This document shows, in pieces, positions 1-6,516 of a stretch of 7,700 nt of DNA; within the stretch, counting starts at the first letter, position 1; every line of letters begins with the position of its first letter. The position numbers were made by a program, and so were the translations under genes. The DNA comes from Nitrospirota bacterium (GTDB lineage: Bacteria; Nitrospirota; Thermodesulfovibrionia; UBA6902; BMS3Bbin08). The DNA lies in assembly GCA_016208845.1 (NCBI GenBank), contig JACQXH010000109.1, forward strand, positions 2,600 to 10,299. Direction: 5' to 3'. The notes beneath the pieces are model-generated. The model was not told the DNA's origin. It saw only the letters and a list, made by a program, of their open reading frames with translations, and made no database searches.

Positions 1-57
1 CGATTCCTCTGCCTCACCTATAAACTCTGATATTATCTCTTCCATCTCATCCGGCAT
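1..57 (-). CDS. cheA: Probable chemotaxis histidine kinase CheA, N-terminal 19 residues only
   Basis: Partial gene that runs off the left edge. It begins with ATG at 57 on the minus strand and reads MPDEMEEIISEFIGEAEES without a stop. The acidic start with the EFIGEAEES pattern resembles the first helix of the histidine phosphotransfer domain that opens CheA proteins; this resemblance is the only direct evidence. A GGGAG ribosome binding site lies at 63-67, five bases before the ATG. The gene follows cheY by 29 bases in the same direction, which is a common place for cheA. CheA would phosphorylate the CheY encoded just upstream. Other proteins with an HPt start (for example CheA-like hybrid kinases) cannot be excluded from 19 residues. 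Confidence 0.65.
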   Translation of the reverse strand, partial: MPDEMEEIISEFIGEAEES

Positions 58-86
58 GATGTCTCCCTGTATGTCCCATAATATCT

Positions 87-479
87 TTATTTTGCCTGAA
101 GCCTCTCAAATACCTTATCAAGCTTATCCTTCAGTATTTCTCCTGTGAATGGTTTAACGACATAGTTGTTTACCCCTGCCTGTATGGCAAGCACAACCTT
201 TTCTTTCTCGGCCTCGGCAGTTACCATCAGGATGGGCATGTCTTTCAGTTCGGCGTCGCTCCGAACCTTCTTTAGAAGTTCGAGCCCGTCCATATTGGGC
301 ATGTTCCAGTCACTGACCACCAGGCCGAAACCACCGCCCTTAAGTTTTGAATATGCCTGAGCGCCGTCCTCAGCCTCTTCAATGTTTTCAAAGCCGATCT
401 GTTTAAGGAGGTTTTTGACTATCCTCCTCATTGTGGAAAAATCATCGACCACAAGCACCTTCATTTTATAGTCATACAT
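87..479 (-). CDS. cheY: Chemotaxis response regulator CheY
   Basis: Cytoplasmic single-domain receiver of 130 residues that, once phosphorylated by CheA, binds the flagellar switch protein FliM and changes motor rotation. The sequence follows E. coli CheY in the same numbering: acidic pocket D12 and D13, phosphorylation site D57 (within SDWNMPNMDG), T87, Y106 and K109. The LVVDDFSTMRRIV start and YVVKPFT segment are characteristic of true CheY rather than a generic receiver. The ATG at 479 is chosen because GGGAGG stands eight bases upstream; a second ATG (residue 6, position 464) has no such site. The start overlaps the stop of the preceding response regulator by eight bases, so the two are probably translationally coupled. 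The switch partner FliM is encoded on the other strand in this window. Confidence 0.97.
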   Translation of the reverse strand: MYDYKMKVLVVDDFSTMRRIVKNLLKQIGFENIEEAEDGAQAYSKLKGGGFGLVVSDWNMPNMDGLELLKKVRSDAELKDMPILMVTAEAEKEKVVLAIQAGVNNYVVKPFTGEILKDKLDKVFERLQAK

Positions 480-864
480 CTTGCCCGCCTCCCTTTTGAA
501 ATAGTTCCTGTAAAATGGTCTTTATGTTTTGTGTAATTGCGTCTCCTGTAACAGGTTTCACCAGATAGCCGCTTGCGCCCAGCATGAACGCCTTGCTTTT
601 TTCAACATCGTCTTTTTCCGTTGTTACCATTAATACAGGGATGTGCGCCCAGCTTGGGTCTGACTTCAGGGTCTTTATGAATTCCATGCCGTCCATATAA
701 GGCATGTTAAGGTCTGTGAGAATGAGATTTACTGTTTCCTTGCCAAGTTTCTCCAGGGCGTCAAGGCCATTCTCTGCAAAAGCGACCGCATATCCTCGTG
801 TCTTCAAATAATGGCCCAGCAGTTTTCTTGTTATAGGGCAATCATCAACAACCATTATTTTCAT
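472..864 (-). CDS. Second single-domain CheY-like response regulator
   Basis: Stand-alone receiver domain of 130 residues with all phosphorylation residues in place. Counted from an upstream GTG at 870, these are D9/D10, phospho-acceptor D53 (in TDLNMPYMDG), T83, a Y at 101 in the CheY Y106 position and K104. There is no output domain. It differs from the neighbouring cheY product in its N-terminus (VDDCPITRKLL) and C-terminal helix, so it is a diverged paralogue or a separate chemotaxis receiver, possibly a phosphate sink or an adaptation regulator; the sequence does not say which. Two starts are possible. GTG at 870 forms a GTGA overlap with the cheR stop. ATG at 864 lies seven bases after AGAAGG and is preferred here. 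It ends inside the start of cheY. Confidence 0.9.
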   Translation of the reverse strand: MKIMVVDDCPITRKLLGHYLKTRGYAVAFAENGLDALEKLGKETVNLILTDLNMPYMDGMEFIKTLKSDPSWAHIPVLMVTTEKDDVEKSKAFMLGASGYLVKPVTGDAITQNIKTILQELFQKGGGQDV

Positions 865-866
865 AT

Positions 867-1691
867 TCACACCTTCTGATACACAACTACATTGTTCATA
901 ATTGTAGGCCTTAAGGCCCTTGTCACGCTATGGAGGCTTTCAGACGCGCCGATAAACAAAAAGCCGCCCTGATTGAGATTGTCATAAAGATATGAAACCA
1001 CTTTCTGCTTTGCTTTATCATCAAAATATATGAGAACGTTGCGGCAGAAAATTATATCCATGCCCCGCAATAACTTCATGTCCTTTTCATTGATAAGATT
1101 GACATTCATGAATTTCACCGGGACTTTGACTGCAGGGCTGAGGGTGTATGTCTGGCCGCTGTTCGAAAAATATTTTCTGATGTACGGTTCCGGGATATTC
1201 CTTACCGAATAAGAATTATAGACAGCCCTCTGCGCTGATTCCAGGGCGCCCCTGCTTATATCTGATGCATATATCTCAAATATATTCTGATATGAAGGGT
1301 TTTCCTTGAGCATTATGGAAAGGGTGTACGGCTCTTCGCCTGTGGAGCAGGCGGCTGACCAGACTTTTATTTTTTTTGCGCCTGTCTTTTTCTGTTCCAG
1401 TACTTTTTGCACGATATTTTTAATGAATATGTCAAGCTGCTGCGGTTCCCTGAAAAAATATGTCTCCTTTATGGTCATAGCGTCAAAAAGGCGTTTAATT
1501 TCATCTTCATTATTCAGTCTTATGAAGGAAAGATACTCCTCGAACGTATGCATATTCTTTTCCTTCATGACAGTTTCGAGCCTGCTCTCAACAAGATATT
1601 TCTTGGCGTCCGGGATAAAGATGCCGCTTTTTTCATAAATGAAATCTCTCATCTGCTTAAAAGTGGGATCAGACAGGCCTGCATTTACCAT
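867..1691 (-). CDS. cheR: Chemotaxis protein methyltransferase CheR
   Basis: Cytoplasmic enzyme of 274 residues that transfers methyl groups from S-adenosylmethionine to glutamates of chemoreceptors during adaptation. The N-terminal helical domain (about residues 5-75) includes the typical K-x-YLVESRL segment near 31-38. The KETYFFRE motif at 75-82 leads into the Rossmann-type methyltransferase domain. The SAM-binding loop SAACSTGEEPYT spans 112-123, followed by an acidic strand end (ASDIS, D144), FCRNVLIYF at 215-223 and GASESL at 248-253. Length is normal for a stand-alone CheR, with no TPR or other extension. The ATG at 1691 overlaps the 3' end of the HEAT-repeat gene by seven bases, and a GGAG lies very close to it. 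The stop overlaps the alternative start of the next regulator, so the genes are coupled. Confidence 0.96.
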   Translation of the reverse strand: MVNAGLSDPTFKQMRDFIYEKSGIFIPDAKKYLVESRLETVMKEKNMHTFEEYLSFIRLNNEDEIKRLFDAMTIKETYFFREPQQLDIFIKNIVQKVLEQKKTGAKKIKVWSAACSTGEEPYTLSIMLKENPSYQNIFEIYASDISRGALESAQRAVYNSYSVRNIPEPYIRKYFSNSGQTYTLSPAVKVPVKFMNVNLINEKDMKLLRGMDIIFCRNVLIYFDDKAKQKVVSYLYDNLNQGGFLFIGASESLHSVTRALRPTIMNNVVVYQKV

Positions 1692-3118
1692 GTCTCCTGA
1701 CTCTCCCGCTCGGGATTTAACATAAACCTCTCGGCGATCTTTTGGACCTCATCGCTGAATTCCTTTACTTGAGCAAGAAACAATGAGGAATTAATGCTCA
1801 TAAGTGCCTGGACCGCCTTCTCAATTATATCCATGTATTTTTCATTTCGCAGGAGCTTTATTATCGGCTCAAAGGCAGAATTGTCTCCTATCTTGCCGAG
1901 TGCTTCAACGGCAGTTTTTCGCACGTGGCTGTCATGGTCTCCGACTGCCTCTAAAATGAAAGGCTTTGCGTATTCTCCGTCTATTTCGCCAAGAGACTTA
2001 ATGCTTGCCCGTCTGACATCCCTTAATTCACTTTGCAGGTGCTGAATGAGATTTGGGACGGCCTCTTTGCATTTTAAGTCGCCTATAACCTCTATGGCAA
2101 TGACTTTTCCCCTGTACTTAGCGGAGGGGTTGTCAAGAATATGAATAAGTGAATCCGCACACCCGAACTCCCTGACCGCGCCTTTGATCATCATAAGCCT
2201 GTCCTCACTCTCAGGGTCTGACGGGTCCAGAGAACCGGCAAGGTCTAAAATGGGGATCAAGCCGCTTTTATCTTTAAGTCCGGACAGCCCTTTGATCGCG
2301 ACAAACTTACCTTCCCATTCTTCGGCCTTAAGCATATCAAGAAGCGCATCGGATATGTCCGTGATGGACGGGGTGATGCCGATCTGGACCAGGCTTTTGA
2401 TCGCTGCGATTTTTTCGTAGCCGTTTATTTTTGATATATGCTCTACAAGGGCAGGGCTTGCGCCTGAGTGGCCGATCTTACCCAGAGCCTCGATCGCCGC
2501 GAATCTTATCGTCTCTGAGGTGGTGTTTAACAGGCCGACTATCGGACCGATCGAGCTTTCCTCTTTCAACTCTGCCAGCGCCTCAAGGGTTGAGAAACAT
2601 ACCCATTCCTCATCTTTCAATGCGTCTATAAGCCGCGGCATTCCCTCTTTATACTGCAATACGCCTATCACTTTTGCCGCAGAGGCTCTGACATTTGCAT
2701 TCGGGTCGTGAGCGAGCAGTTCAGCGATCTTGTCCAGATAGTCACAATGCCCTATATCGCATATAAGGTCCAGGGCAAATTTCCTTACGTCTTCGTCTTT
2801 ATCTATTAGAAGCGGCTGCAAGAGCGGGACAGCTGTCTCGCCTATATTCTTTAAAATGATAAGCGCGGTGTTTCTTAAAAAAGGATTTTCTCTGAGCAGA
2901 GGCAAAACCATGTATGCGGTAATTTCGCCGCCAAGTGTCATGAGGGCGCGCATTGCAGCATCCTGAACCCCGAGATTATCATCGCGCAATGCGATCGAGA
3001 TCAGAGGGTATACAGCCCTTTCATCGCCTTCTGACAATGTCTCTGCAGCAGAACGCCTCTTTGAGGCGTCAGGATGGCGGAGAGCTTTAATCAGTCTGTC
3101 GAGTTTTGCTTTATTCAC
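1685..3118 (-). CDS. HEAT-repeat protein of the chemotaxis operon
   Basis: A 477-residue soluble protein made almost entirely of HEAT-type helical repeats; I count about fourteen units of roughly 30 residues. Typical units contain VRxxAxxALGKIG-like helices, for example VRKTAVEALGKIG near the C-terminus and VRASAAKVIGVL in the first half. No catalytic motif, signal peptide or membrane segment is visible. HEAT solenoids serve as protein-binding scaffolds, so a role in binding CheR, receivers or receptors is plausible, but the function is not known from sequence. It starts with GTG at 3118; an in-frame TAG lies 12 bases upstream, so there is no longer start in frame, and GGAG lies about 12 bases before the GTG. 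It is the first gene of the operon and sits directly downstream of a sigma-28-type promoter. Its 3' end overlaps cheR. PBS-lyase-type HEAT annotations are likely in databases and would not imply phycobilin chemistry. Confidence 0.9.
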   Translation of the reverse strand: MNKAKLDRLIKALRHPDASKRRSAAETLSEGDERAVYPLISIALRDDNLGVQDAAMRALMTLGGEITAYMVLPLLRENPFLRNTALIILKNIGETAVPLLQPLLIDKDEDVRKFALDLICDIGHCDYLDKIAELLAHDPNANVRASAAKVIGVLQYKEGMPRLIDALKDEEWVCFSTLEALAELKEESSIGPIVGLLNTTSETIRFAAIEALGKIGHSGASPALVEHISKINGYEKIAAIKSLVQIGITPSITDISDALLDMLKAEEWEGKFVAIKGLSGLKDKSGLIPILDLAGSLDPSDPESEDRLMMIKGAVREFGCADSLIHILDNPSAKYRGKVIAIEVIGDLKCKEAVPNLIQHLQSELRDVRRASIKSLGEIDGEYAKPFILEAVGDHDSHVRKTAVEALGKIGDNSAFEPIIKLLRNEKYMDIIEKAVQALMSINSSLFLAQVKEFSDEVQKIAERFMLNPERESQETW

Positions 3119-3208
3119 TGGGATCTTCTACTCCATATTTTCCCTTTACAATTAATTAATGAAAAAATTGCGCTATTTTTTTATCCATGCAATTCAATCA
3201 CGTGTTAT

Positions 3209-3236
3209 TTATCGGCTTGGAATATTTAATTCTTTA
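3209..3236 (-). promoter_or_regulatory. Sigma-28 (FliA-type) promoter of the HEAT-cheR-cheY-cheA operon
   Basis: On the minus strand the -10 element GCCGATAA (3209-3216) is identical to the flagellar sigma-28 consensus. A TAAAG -35 element begins at 3236, with 16 bases between TAAA and GCCGATAA; the usual spacing is 15. Transcription would start around 3200 and give a leader of about 80 bases before the GTG of the HEAT gene. Sigma-28 control of chemotaxis genes is standard in flagellated bacteria, which supports the call. The one-base longer spacing is the only weakness. Confidence 0.72.
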
Positions 3237-3253
3237 ATTAGTTGGTAATAAGA

Positions 3254-3401
3254 AGAGGCACAGAGGAACAAAGGCACTAGGCACAAAGAAAGTGTAAAGA
3301 ATAATCTAAAAAAATAGGCCTACAACGTATTAAATTTAAATTTTAAAACTACAAATTCCAATTTTTCATAACTCTGTGCCTTAGCCACTTTGTGCCTCTG
3401 T
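3254..3401. repeat. Large imperfect inverted repeat of AGGCACA-type words
   Basis: The left arm (3254-3288) and right arm (3372-3401) are made of related words. AGAGGCACA (3254-3262) pairs perfectly with TGTGCCTCT (3391-3399). AGGCACA (3279-3285) pairs with TGTGCCT (3375-3381). The arms are partly complementary throughout and enclose about 83 AT-rich bases. The left arm has a further internal copy, AAGGCAC, at 3271-3277. It lies between the two divergent operons and upstream of both, so it is neither a terminator nor an attenuator for a gene seen here. It resembles a dispersed palindromic repeat element; I cannot test copy number. Confidence 0.6.
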
Positions 3402-3434
3402 TTTACGCCAATAAACCATCTGTGAGTCATTATT

Positions 3435-3465
3435 TTGACTAGTTTTGTATTTATAAATCTATATT
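3435..3465 (+). promoter_or_regulatory. Possible housekeeping promoter for the fliL operon
   Basis: TTGACT at 3435-3440 matches the -35 consensus in five of six bases. A TATATT follows at 3460-3465, but the spacer is 19 bases, longer than the usual 17. A 17-base spacer would give the poorer TCTATA. This is the best sigma-70-type pair upstream of fliL, but AT-rich DNA yields such matches easily. Confidence 0.3.
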
Positions 3466-3482
3466 TTTCAGCAAGTTGCGTC

Positions 3483-3507
3483 GGGCATGGTATTTGAATG
3501 TACCATG
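3483..3507 (+). promoter_or_regulatory. Dyad operator candidate overlapping a sigma-54-like element
   Basis: CATGGTA (3486-3492) and TACCATG (3501-3507) form a perfect 7-bp inverted repeat with an 8-base spacer, so they could be an operator half-site pair or a small hairpin in the leader. The left half is part of GGGCATGGTATTTGAA (3483-3498), which matches the sigma-54 pattern TGGCACG-N4-TTGCA except for a few bases. The most invariant -12 GC is GA here, so sigma-54 recognition is doubtful. It lies 70-90 bases upstream of fliL. Confidence 0.3.
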
Positions 3508-3559
3508 GAAAGTTTAATCAATGATGAAGAACGCGGAAATAAGCAGCAAAGGATCAAAA

Positions 3560-3565
3560 GGGAGG
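3560..3565 (+). promoter_or_regulatory. fliL ribosome binding site
   Basis: GGGAGG stands ten bases before the ATG at 3576. It fixes the fliL start and argues against an overlapping lysine-rich reading frame that begins at 3487 in another phase. Confidence 0.7.
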
Positions 3566-3575
3566 TTCGGGCACA

Positions 3576-4091
3576 ATGGCTGAAGAGACAGGCAAAGATC
3601 AAGAAAAAGAAGAAGGTAAGGCTGAAGAAGCGCCAAAAAAGAAAAAAGCAGTCAAGAGCAAGAAGGCAATGATGATGATTATTATAGGCGTTTCTGTTGC
3701 TGTGGTCCTTGGAGTTGGGGGGTTTTTCGGTTATAAAATGATCTCAGGCAGTAAAGGGCAGGCCGCAGAAAAAAAACATGACTCAGAAAAGACACTTCTG
3801 GTGGGTATTGATCCCTTTGTATTAAACCTTGCTGACCAGGGCAGATATCTCAAATTTACTATCCAGCTGGAGCTGAACGATGAGAAAATGCAGTCTCTTG
3901 TAACAGATAAAAGCTCCCAGATCCGTGATGCGATAATAATGCTTGTAGGCAATAAGCCCGCTCAGTCCATCGCGAGCACTGAAGGCAAATTCCAACTCAA
4001 GGACGAGATACTTCTCAGGGTAAATCAGATCATGGGCCCTGACGCTAATGCCTTTAAAAATCTTTATTTCACTGAATTTGTAATGCAATGA
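3576..4091 (+). CDS. fliL: Flagellar basal body-associated protein FliL
   Basis: Single-pass inner membrane protein of 171 residues that sits around the stator units and supports torque or motor stability in species where it has been studied. The N-terminal 30 residues are a highly charged Lys/Glu cytoplasmic tail. One membrane helix covers about residues 32-55, and the rest is the periplasmic FliL domain. Family hallmarks are IDPFVLNLAD, a YLKFTIQLEL strand, QIRDAIIMLV and the terminal NLYFTEFVMQ. The length is normal. It opens the flagellar operon in this window, and its last bases overlap the fliM start (ATGA). MotA and MotB, often upstream of fliL, are not here; the upstream neighbour is the divergent chemotaxis operon. 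Confidence 0.94.
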   Translation: MAEETGKDQEKEEGKAEEAPKKKKAVKSKKAMMMIIIGVSVAVVLGVGGFFGYKMISGSKGQAAEKKHDSEKTLLVGIDPFVLNLADQGRYLKFTIQLELNDEKMQSLVTDKSSQIRDAIIMLVGNKPAQSIASTEGKFQLKDEILLRVNQIMGPDANAFKNLYFTEFVMQ

Positions 4092-5056
4092 CAGACAAGA
4101 TACTTTCACAGGATGAAATCGATGCCCTGCTTAAAGGGGTGACCGCCGGCGATATAAGCACAGAATCAGAGAAAACGCCGTCATACGGCATGAGGTCCTT
4201 TGATTTTACCAAGCAGGAACGTATAATCCGCGGCAGAATGCCCGGCCTTGAGATAGCTAATGACACATTCACGAGATTATTCAGAAATTCAATATCAGCG
4301 CTGATCATGAGATTTATTGATATTAATATCCACAGCGTGGAGATTATAAAGTTCAGTGAATTTGTAAAGACCATTCCTCTGCCTTCGAGCATAAACATAT
4401 TCAAGATGGAACCCCTAAAAGGCTATTCGTTGTTCGTAATGGAGGCCCCTGTGGTCTTTGCTTTTATCGAATATTTCTTCGGCGGAGCGAGCGTAAAGAA
4501 TATCAAGTCAGAAGGAAGGTCCTTTACTCCAATAGAAAAAAGGATTGTGCAGAGGGTTGTCGATGCGGCGTTACACGACCTCGGGGCCTCATGGGCCGGG
4601 ATCGCGGCATTGCGCCCTGAGTTTGTTGATTCTGAGATGAACCCGCAGGTCGTGACCATTGTTACGCCTACTGAGATTGTAATAAAAATAGAATTACATA
4701 TGGAGATAGAGGACTTTAAGGGAAAGTTATTTTTCTGCATCCCTTATTCAATGATAGAGCCGGTTAAAGACAAGCTTCATTCCGGCATACACGGAGACAA
4801 GTTTGAGCTCGACCAGAGATGGGCCATGATGTTCAAGGAGATGCTGATGGAATGCCAGCTTAAAATGACCGCAGAGATGGGCCATGCAAACATGACATTC
4901 GGTGACCTCATGAAGCTTAAGGTCGGCAGCATTCTTACTCTGAATAAATCTGTGACAGATGAACTCCTGGTAAAGATAGAAGACACCCCTAAATTTAAGG
5001 GGGTTCCCGGGTTCAGCAAGGGAAATCAGGCAATAAAATTAACCAGGGTATTATGA
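4088..5056 (+). CDS. fliM: Flagellar motor switch protein FliM
   Basis: C-ring component of 322 residues that receives the CheY-phosphate signal and sets the rotation direction. The N-terminal LSQDEIDALLKG (residues 6-17) is the conserved CheY-binding motif. After a linker comes the family segment SFDFTKQERIIRGRMPGLE, and then the CheC-like middle domain with the FFGGAS loop in the GGxG position. The C-terminal FliN-like domain contains VGSILTLNKS and ends in QAIKLTRVL. Length is normal for the family. The ATG at 4088 overlaps the fliL stop by four bases and has no strong ribosome binding site of its own, which suggests coupled translation. The presence of cheY in the divergent operon gives a matched signal-receiver pair. 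Confidence 0.97.
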   Translation: MTDKILSQDEIDALLKGVTAGDISTESEKTPSYGMRSFDFTKQERIIRGRMPGLEIANDTFTRLFRNSISALIMRFIDINIHSVEIIKFSEFVKTIPLPSSINIFKMEPLKGYSLFVMEAPVVFAFIEYFFGGASVKNIKSEGRSFTPIEKRIVQRVVDAALHDLGASWAGIAALRPEFVDSEMNPQVVTIVTPTEIVIKIELHMEIEDFKGKLFFCIPYSMIEPVKDKLHSGIHGDKFELDQRWAMMFKEMLMECQLKMTAEMGHANMTFGDLMKLKVGSILTLNKSVTDELLVKIEDTPKFKGVPGFSKGNQAIKLTRVL

Positions 5057-5081
5057 AAAATTATATAGAAAGGAGTTTCTC

Positions 5082-5414
5082 ATGAATGAAAAGCAGGAAG
5101 GATTTCAGGATGCAGAGTTTAAAGACCTGAAGGAAGAAAAGGCCGCATTTACGTCCAGAGACATAGAATTCCTACTTGATATCCCTGTAGATATAACGGT
5201 AGAGCTCGGGATGACAAAAATGCCGATAAAGGAACTTTTGCAGCTCGGCCAGGGATCTGTAGTTGAGCTTACGAAGCTTGCCGGCGAGCCTATGGAAGTT
5301 CTGGCAAATAACAGGCTTATCGCGCGGGGCGAGGTGGTTGTAGTTAATGAAAAATTCGGGATCAGGCTAACGGATATCATCAGCCCGACAGAAAGGCTGA
5401 CCCAGCTTAAATGA
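5082..5414 (+). CDS. fliN: Flagellar motor switch protein FliN
   Basis: Small C-ring protein of 110 residues that forms the base of the switch ring with FliM and helps dock export cargo. Residues 1-27 are a charged, probably flexible tail. From about residue 28 the SpoA/FliN domain follows, with FLLDIPVDITVELG, LQLGQGSVVEL, NRLIARGEVVVVNEKFGIR and the closing TDIISPTERL; all are strong family signatures. A GGAG site seven bases upstream supports the ATG at 5082. The gene lies 25 bases after fliM and overlaps fliO by four bases. The protein is the short form, without the CheC-like extension seen in FliY. Confidence 0.96.
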   Translation: MNEKQEGFQDAEFKDLKEEKAAFTSRDIEFLLDIPVDITVELGMTKMPIKELLQLGQGSVVELTKLAGEPMEVLANNRLIARGEVVVVNEKFGIRLTDIISPTERLTQLK

Positions 5415-5725
5415 TCGGAACATATATGCAAATGGCAGCGGCCCTGATATTCGTAGTTCTGCTTATATTTGCGGCCACGTTTGTACTGAAAAAAAGACAG
5501 AACAGGACAGACCGGCTTATGAACATCATCGGGTATCAGTCCTTCGGCCCCAAAAAAGGCGTTGCGGCGCTTAAGGTCGGCGGAGAGGTCTTGATGCTGA
5601 GCATCACTTCAAGCGATATCAGGCTATTAAAGGTGTTCAAAAAGGATGAGATCGATACCCCTCACGACGGGGGTGTCCGGGGCAAGCTTGAAGAATTAAA
5701 AAATGCAGGGGTGCAGGTAAATTGA
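5411..5725 (+). CDS. fliO: Flagellar biosynthetic protein FliO
   Basis: Small membrane protein of 104 residues that assists assembly of the FliP ring in the flagellar export apparatus. It has one hydrophobic helix at about residues 5-25, followed by KKRQNR and a cytoplasmic domain with the typical IIGYQSFGPKKGVAALKVGGEVLMLSI strand pattern (positions about 39-66). FliO is poorly conserved, so identification rests on this pattern plus its position between fliN and fliP. The ATG at 5411 overlaps the fliN stop as ATGA, and the TGA stop overlaps a TTG start of fliP. Confidence 0.88.
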   Translation: MIGTYMQMAAALIFVVLLIFAATFVLKKRQNRTDRLMNIIGYQSFGPKKGVAALKVGGEVLMLSITSSDIRLLKVFKKDEIDTPHDGGVRGKLEELKNAGVQVN

Positions 5726-6516
5726 GAAACTCAAAACTCAAAATTAAAAACTCAAAATTATGGTTGATCGTTAAAAAAATTTCTAAAATTAAATGGCCCC
5801 TGCTGTCTGCCGCTTTTATTTTTATTCTCCTTTTTTTAGCAGCATCTCCTGCGCATGCATTTGACCTTAAGCATTTTGAGTTCAAAGATTTTGATAATCC
5901 GCTCATACAGGTTTTTCTTCTGATAAGTTTTCTTTCTTTATTGCCTGCGGTGCTCATAATGTTTACCTCTTTTACCCGCATTGTAATTGTGCTGTCCCTT
6001 GTGCGTCATGCCTTAGGAGGTCAAAATATTCCCCCAAATCCTGTAATTATAGGGCTTTCAATGTTTCTCACATTTTTTGTTATGTCCCCGACCATCAATA
6101 CAATAACAAAAGATGCAATTGCGCCTTATATGGATGAGGATATTACCTTTGGCGAGTCGCTCGAAAAGGCAGCTCCGCCTATAAAGGCATTTATGCTGAA
6201 GCAGACGCGGCAGAAAGACCTGGCTTTGTTCATCAAATTAGCAAAGGAGGCCGTTCCAAAGACTCCTGAAGAATTGCCGCTGAACATCATAGTGCCTGCA
6301 TTTGCGATAAGTGAGCTCAAGACAGCCTTTGAAATGGGGTTTTTAATATTCCTGCCGTTTCTTGTCATAGACATGGTCGTGGCAAGCATACTTCTGAGCA
6401 TGGGTATGATGATGCTTCCGCCTGTTATGATATCGCTGCCTTTCAAGCTGATCCTGTTTGTCCTGGCTGATGGATGGAATCTCATAGTCGGTTCCATGAT
6501 GAGGAGTTTTCAATGA
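5722..6516 (+). CDS. fliP: Flagellar export gate protein FliP
   Basis: Core membrane protein of the flagellar type III export gate, where five FliP subunits assemble with FliQ and FliR. As read from TTG at 5722 the protein has 264 residues. It has a cleavable signal peptide with a hydrophobic stretch at about 26-42 and a predicted cut after AHA at residue 46. The mature part shows SFLSLLPAVLIMFTSFTRIVIVLSLVRHALG, PPNPVIIGLSMFLTFFVMSP and the closing LFVLADGWNLIVGS (each shorter conserved core intact), with about four membrane helices. There is no in-frame ATG near the start. TTG at 5722 forms a TTGA overlap with the fliO stop and follows a weak AGG. TTG at 5764 would give a more typical 250 residues. 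The first 14 residues are encoded by a simple repeat, so the true start is uncertain. Confidence 0.93.
   Translation: MRNSKLKIKNSKLWLIVKKISKIKWPLLSAAFIFILLFLAASPAHAFDLKHFEFKDFDNPLIQVFLLISFLSLLPAVLIMFTSFTRIVIVLSLVRHALGGQNIPPNPVIIGLSMFLTFFVMSPTINTITKDAIAPYMDEDITFGESLEKAAPPIKAFMLKQTRQKDLALFIKLAKEAVPKTPEELPLNIIVPAFAISELKTAFEMGFLIFLPFLVIDMVVASILLSMGMMMLPPVMISLPFKLILFVLADGWNLIVGSMMRSFQ
5727..5760 (+). repeat. Short tandem repeat at the start of fliP
   Basis: ACTCAAAATTA occurs twice, at 5736-5746 and 5750-5760, in a 14-base period, and a partial copy ACTCAAAA begins at 5729. In the fliP frame it encodes the Asn-Ser-Lys-Leu-rich start of the protein. It lies exactly at the fliO/fliP junction and looks unlike the surrounding coding sequence. 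Confidence 0.65.

Larger units (their letters stand above)
3119..3575. other. Divergent intergenic region between chemotaxis and flagellar operons
   Basis: These 457 AT-rich bases hold no convincing gene. In order from the left they contain the leader of the HEAT gene, its sigma-28 promoter, the AGGCACA inverted repeat with an AT-rich loop, a possible sigma-70 promoter reading right, a sigma-54-like element overlapping a dyad, and the fliL ribosome binding site. The separation of the two operons by a single regulatory region allows coordinated but differently timed expression. Confidence 0.75.

Noticed and set aside
3159..3248. Plus-strand 29-codon ORF starting MKKLRYFF in the divergent intergenic region
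   Set aside because: No ribosome binding site, it overlaps the leader and sigma-28 promoter of the HEAT gene, and no family is recognised.
3407..3414. GCCAATAA on the plus strand as a sigma-28 element for fliL
   Set aside because: It differs from the -10 consensus and has no TAAA at the required distance.
3487..3672. Lysine- and arginine-rich ORF of 61 codons ahead of and overlapping fliL
   Set aside because: Its second half is the A-rich start of fliL read in another frame, it has no ribosome binding site, and it matches no family I know.
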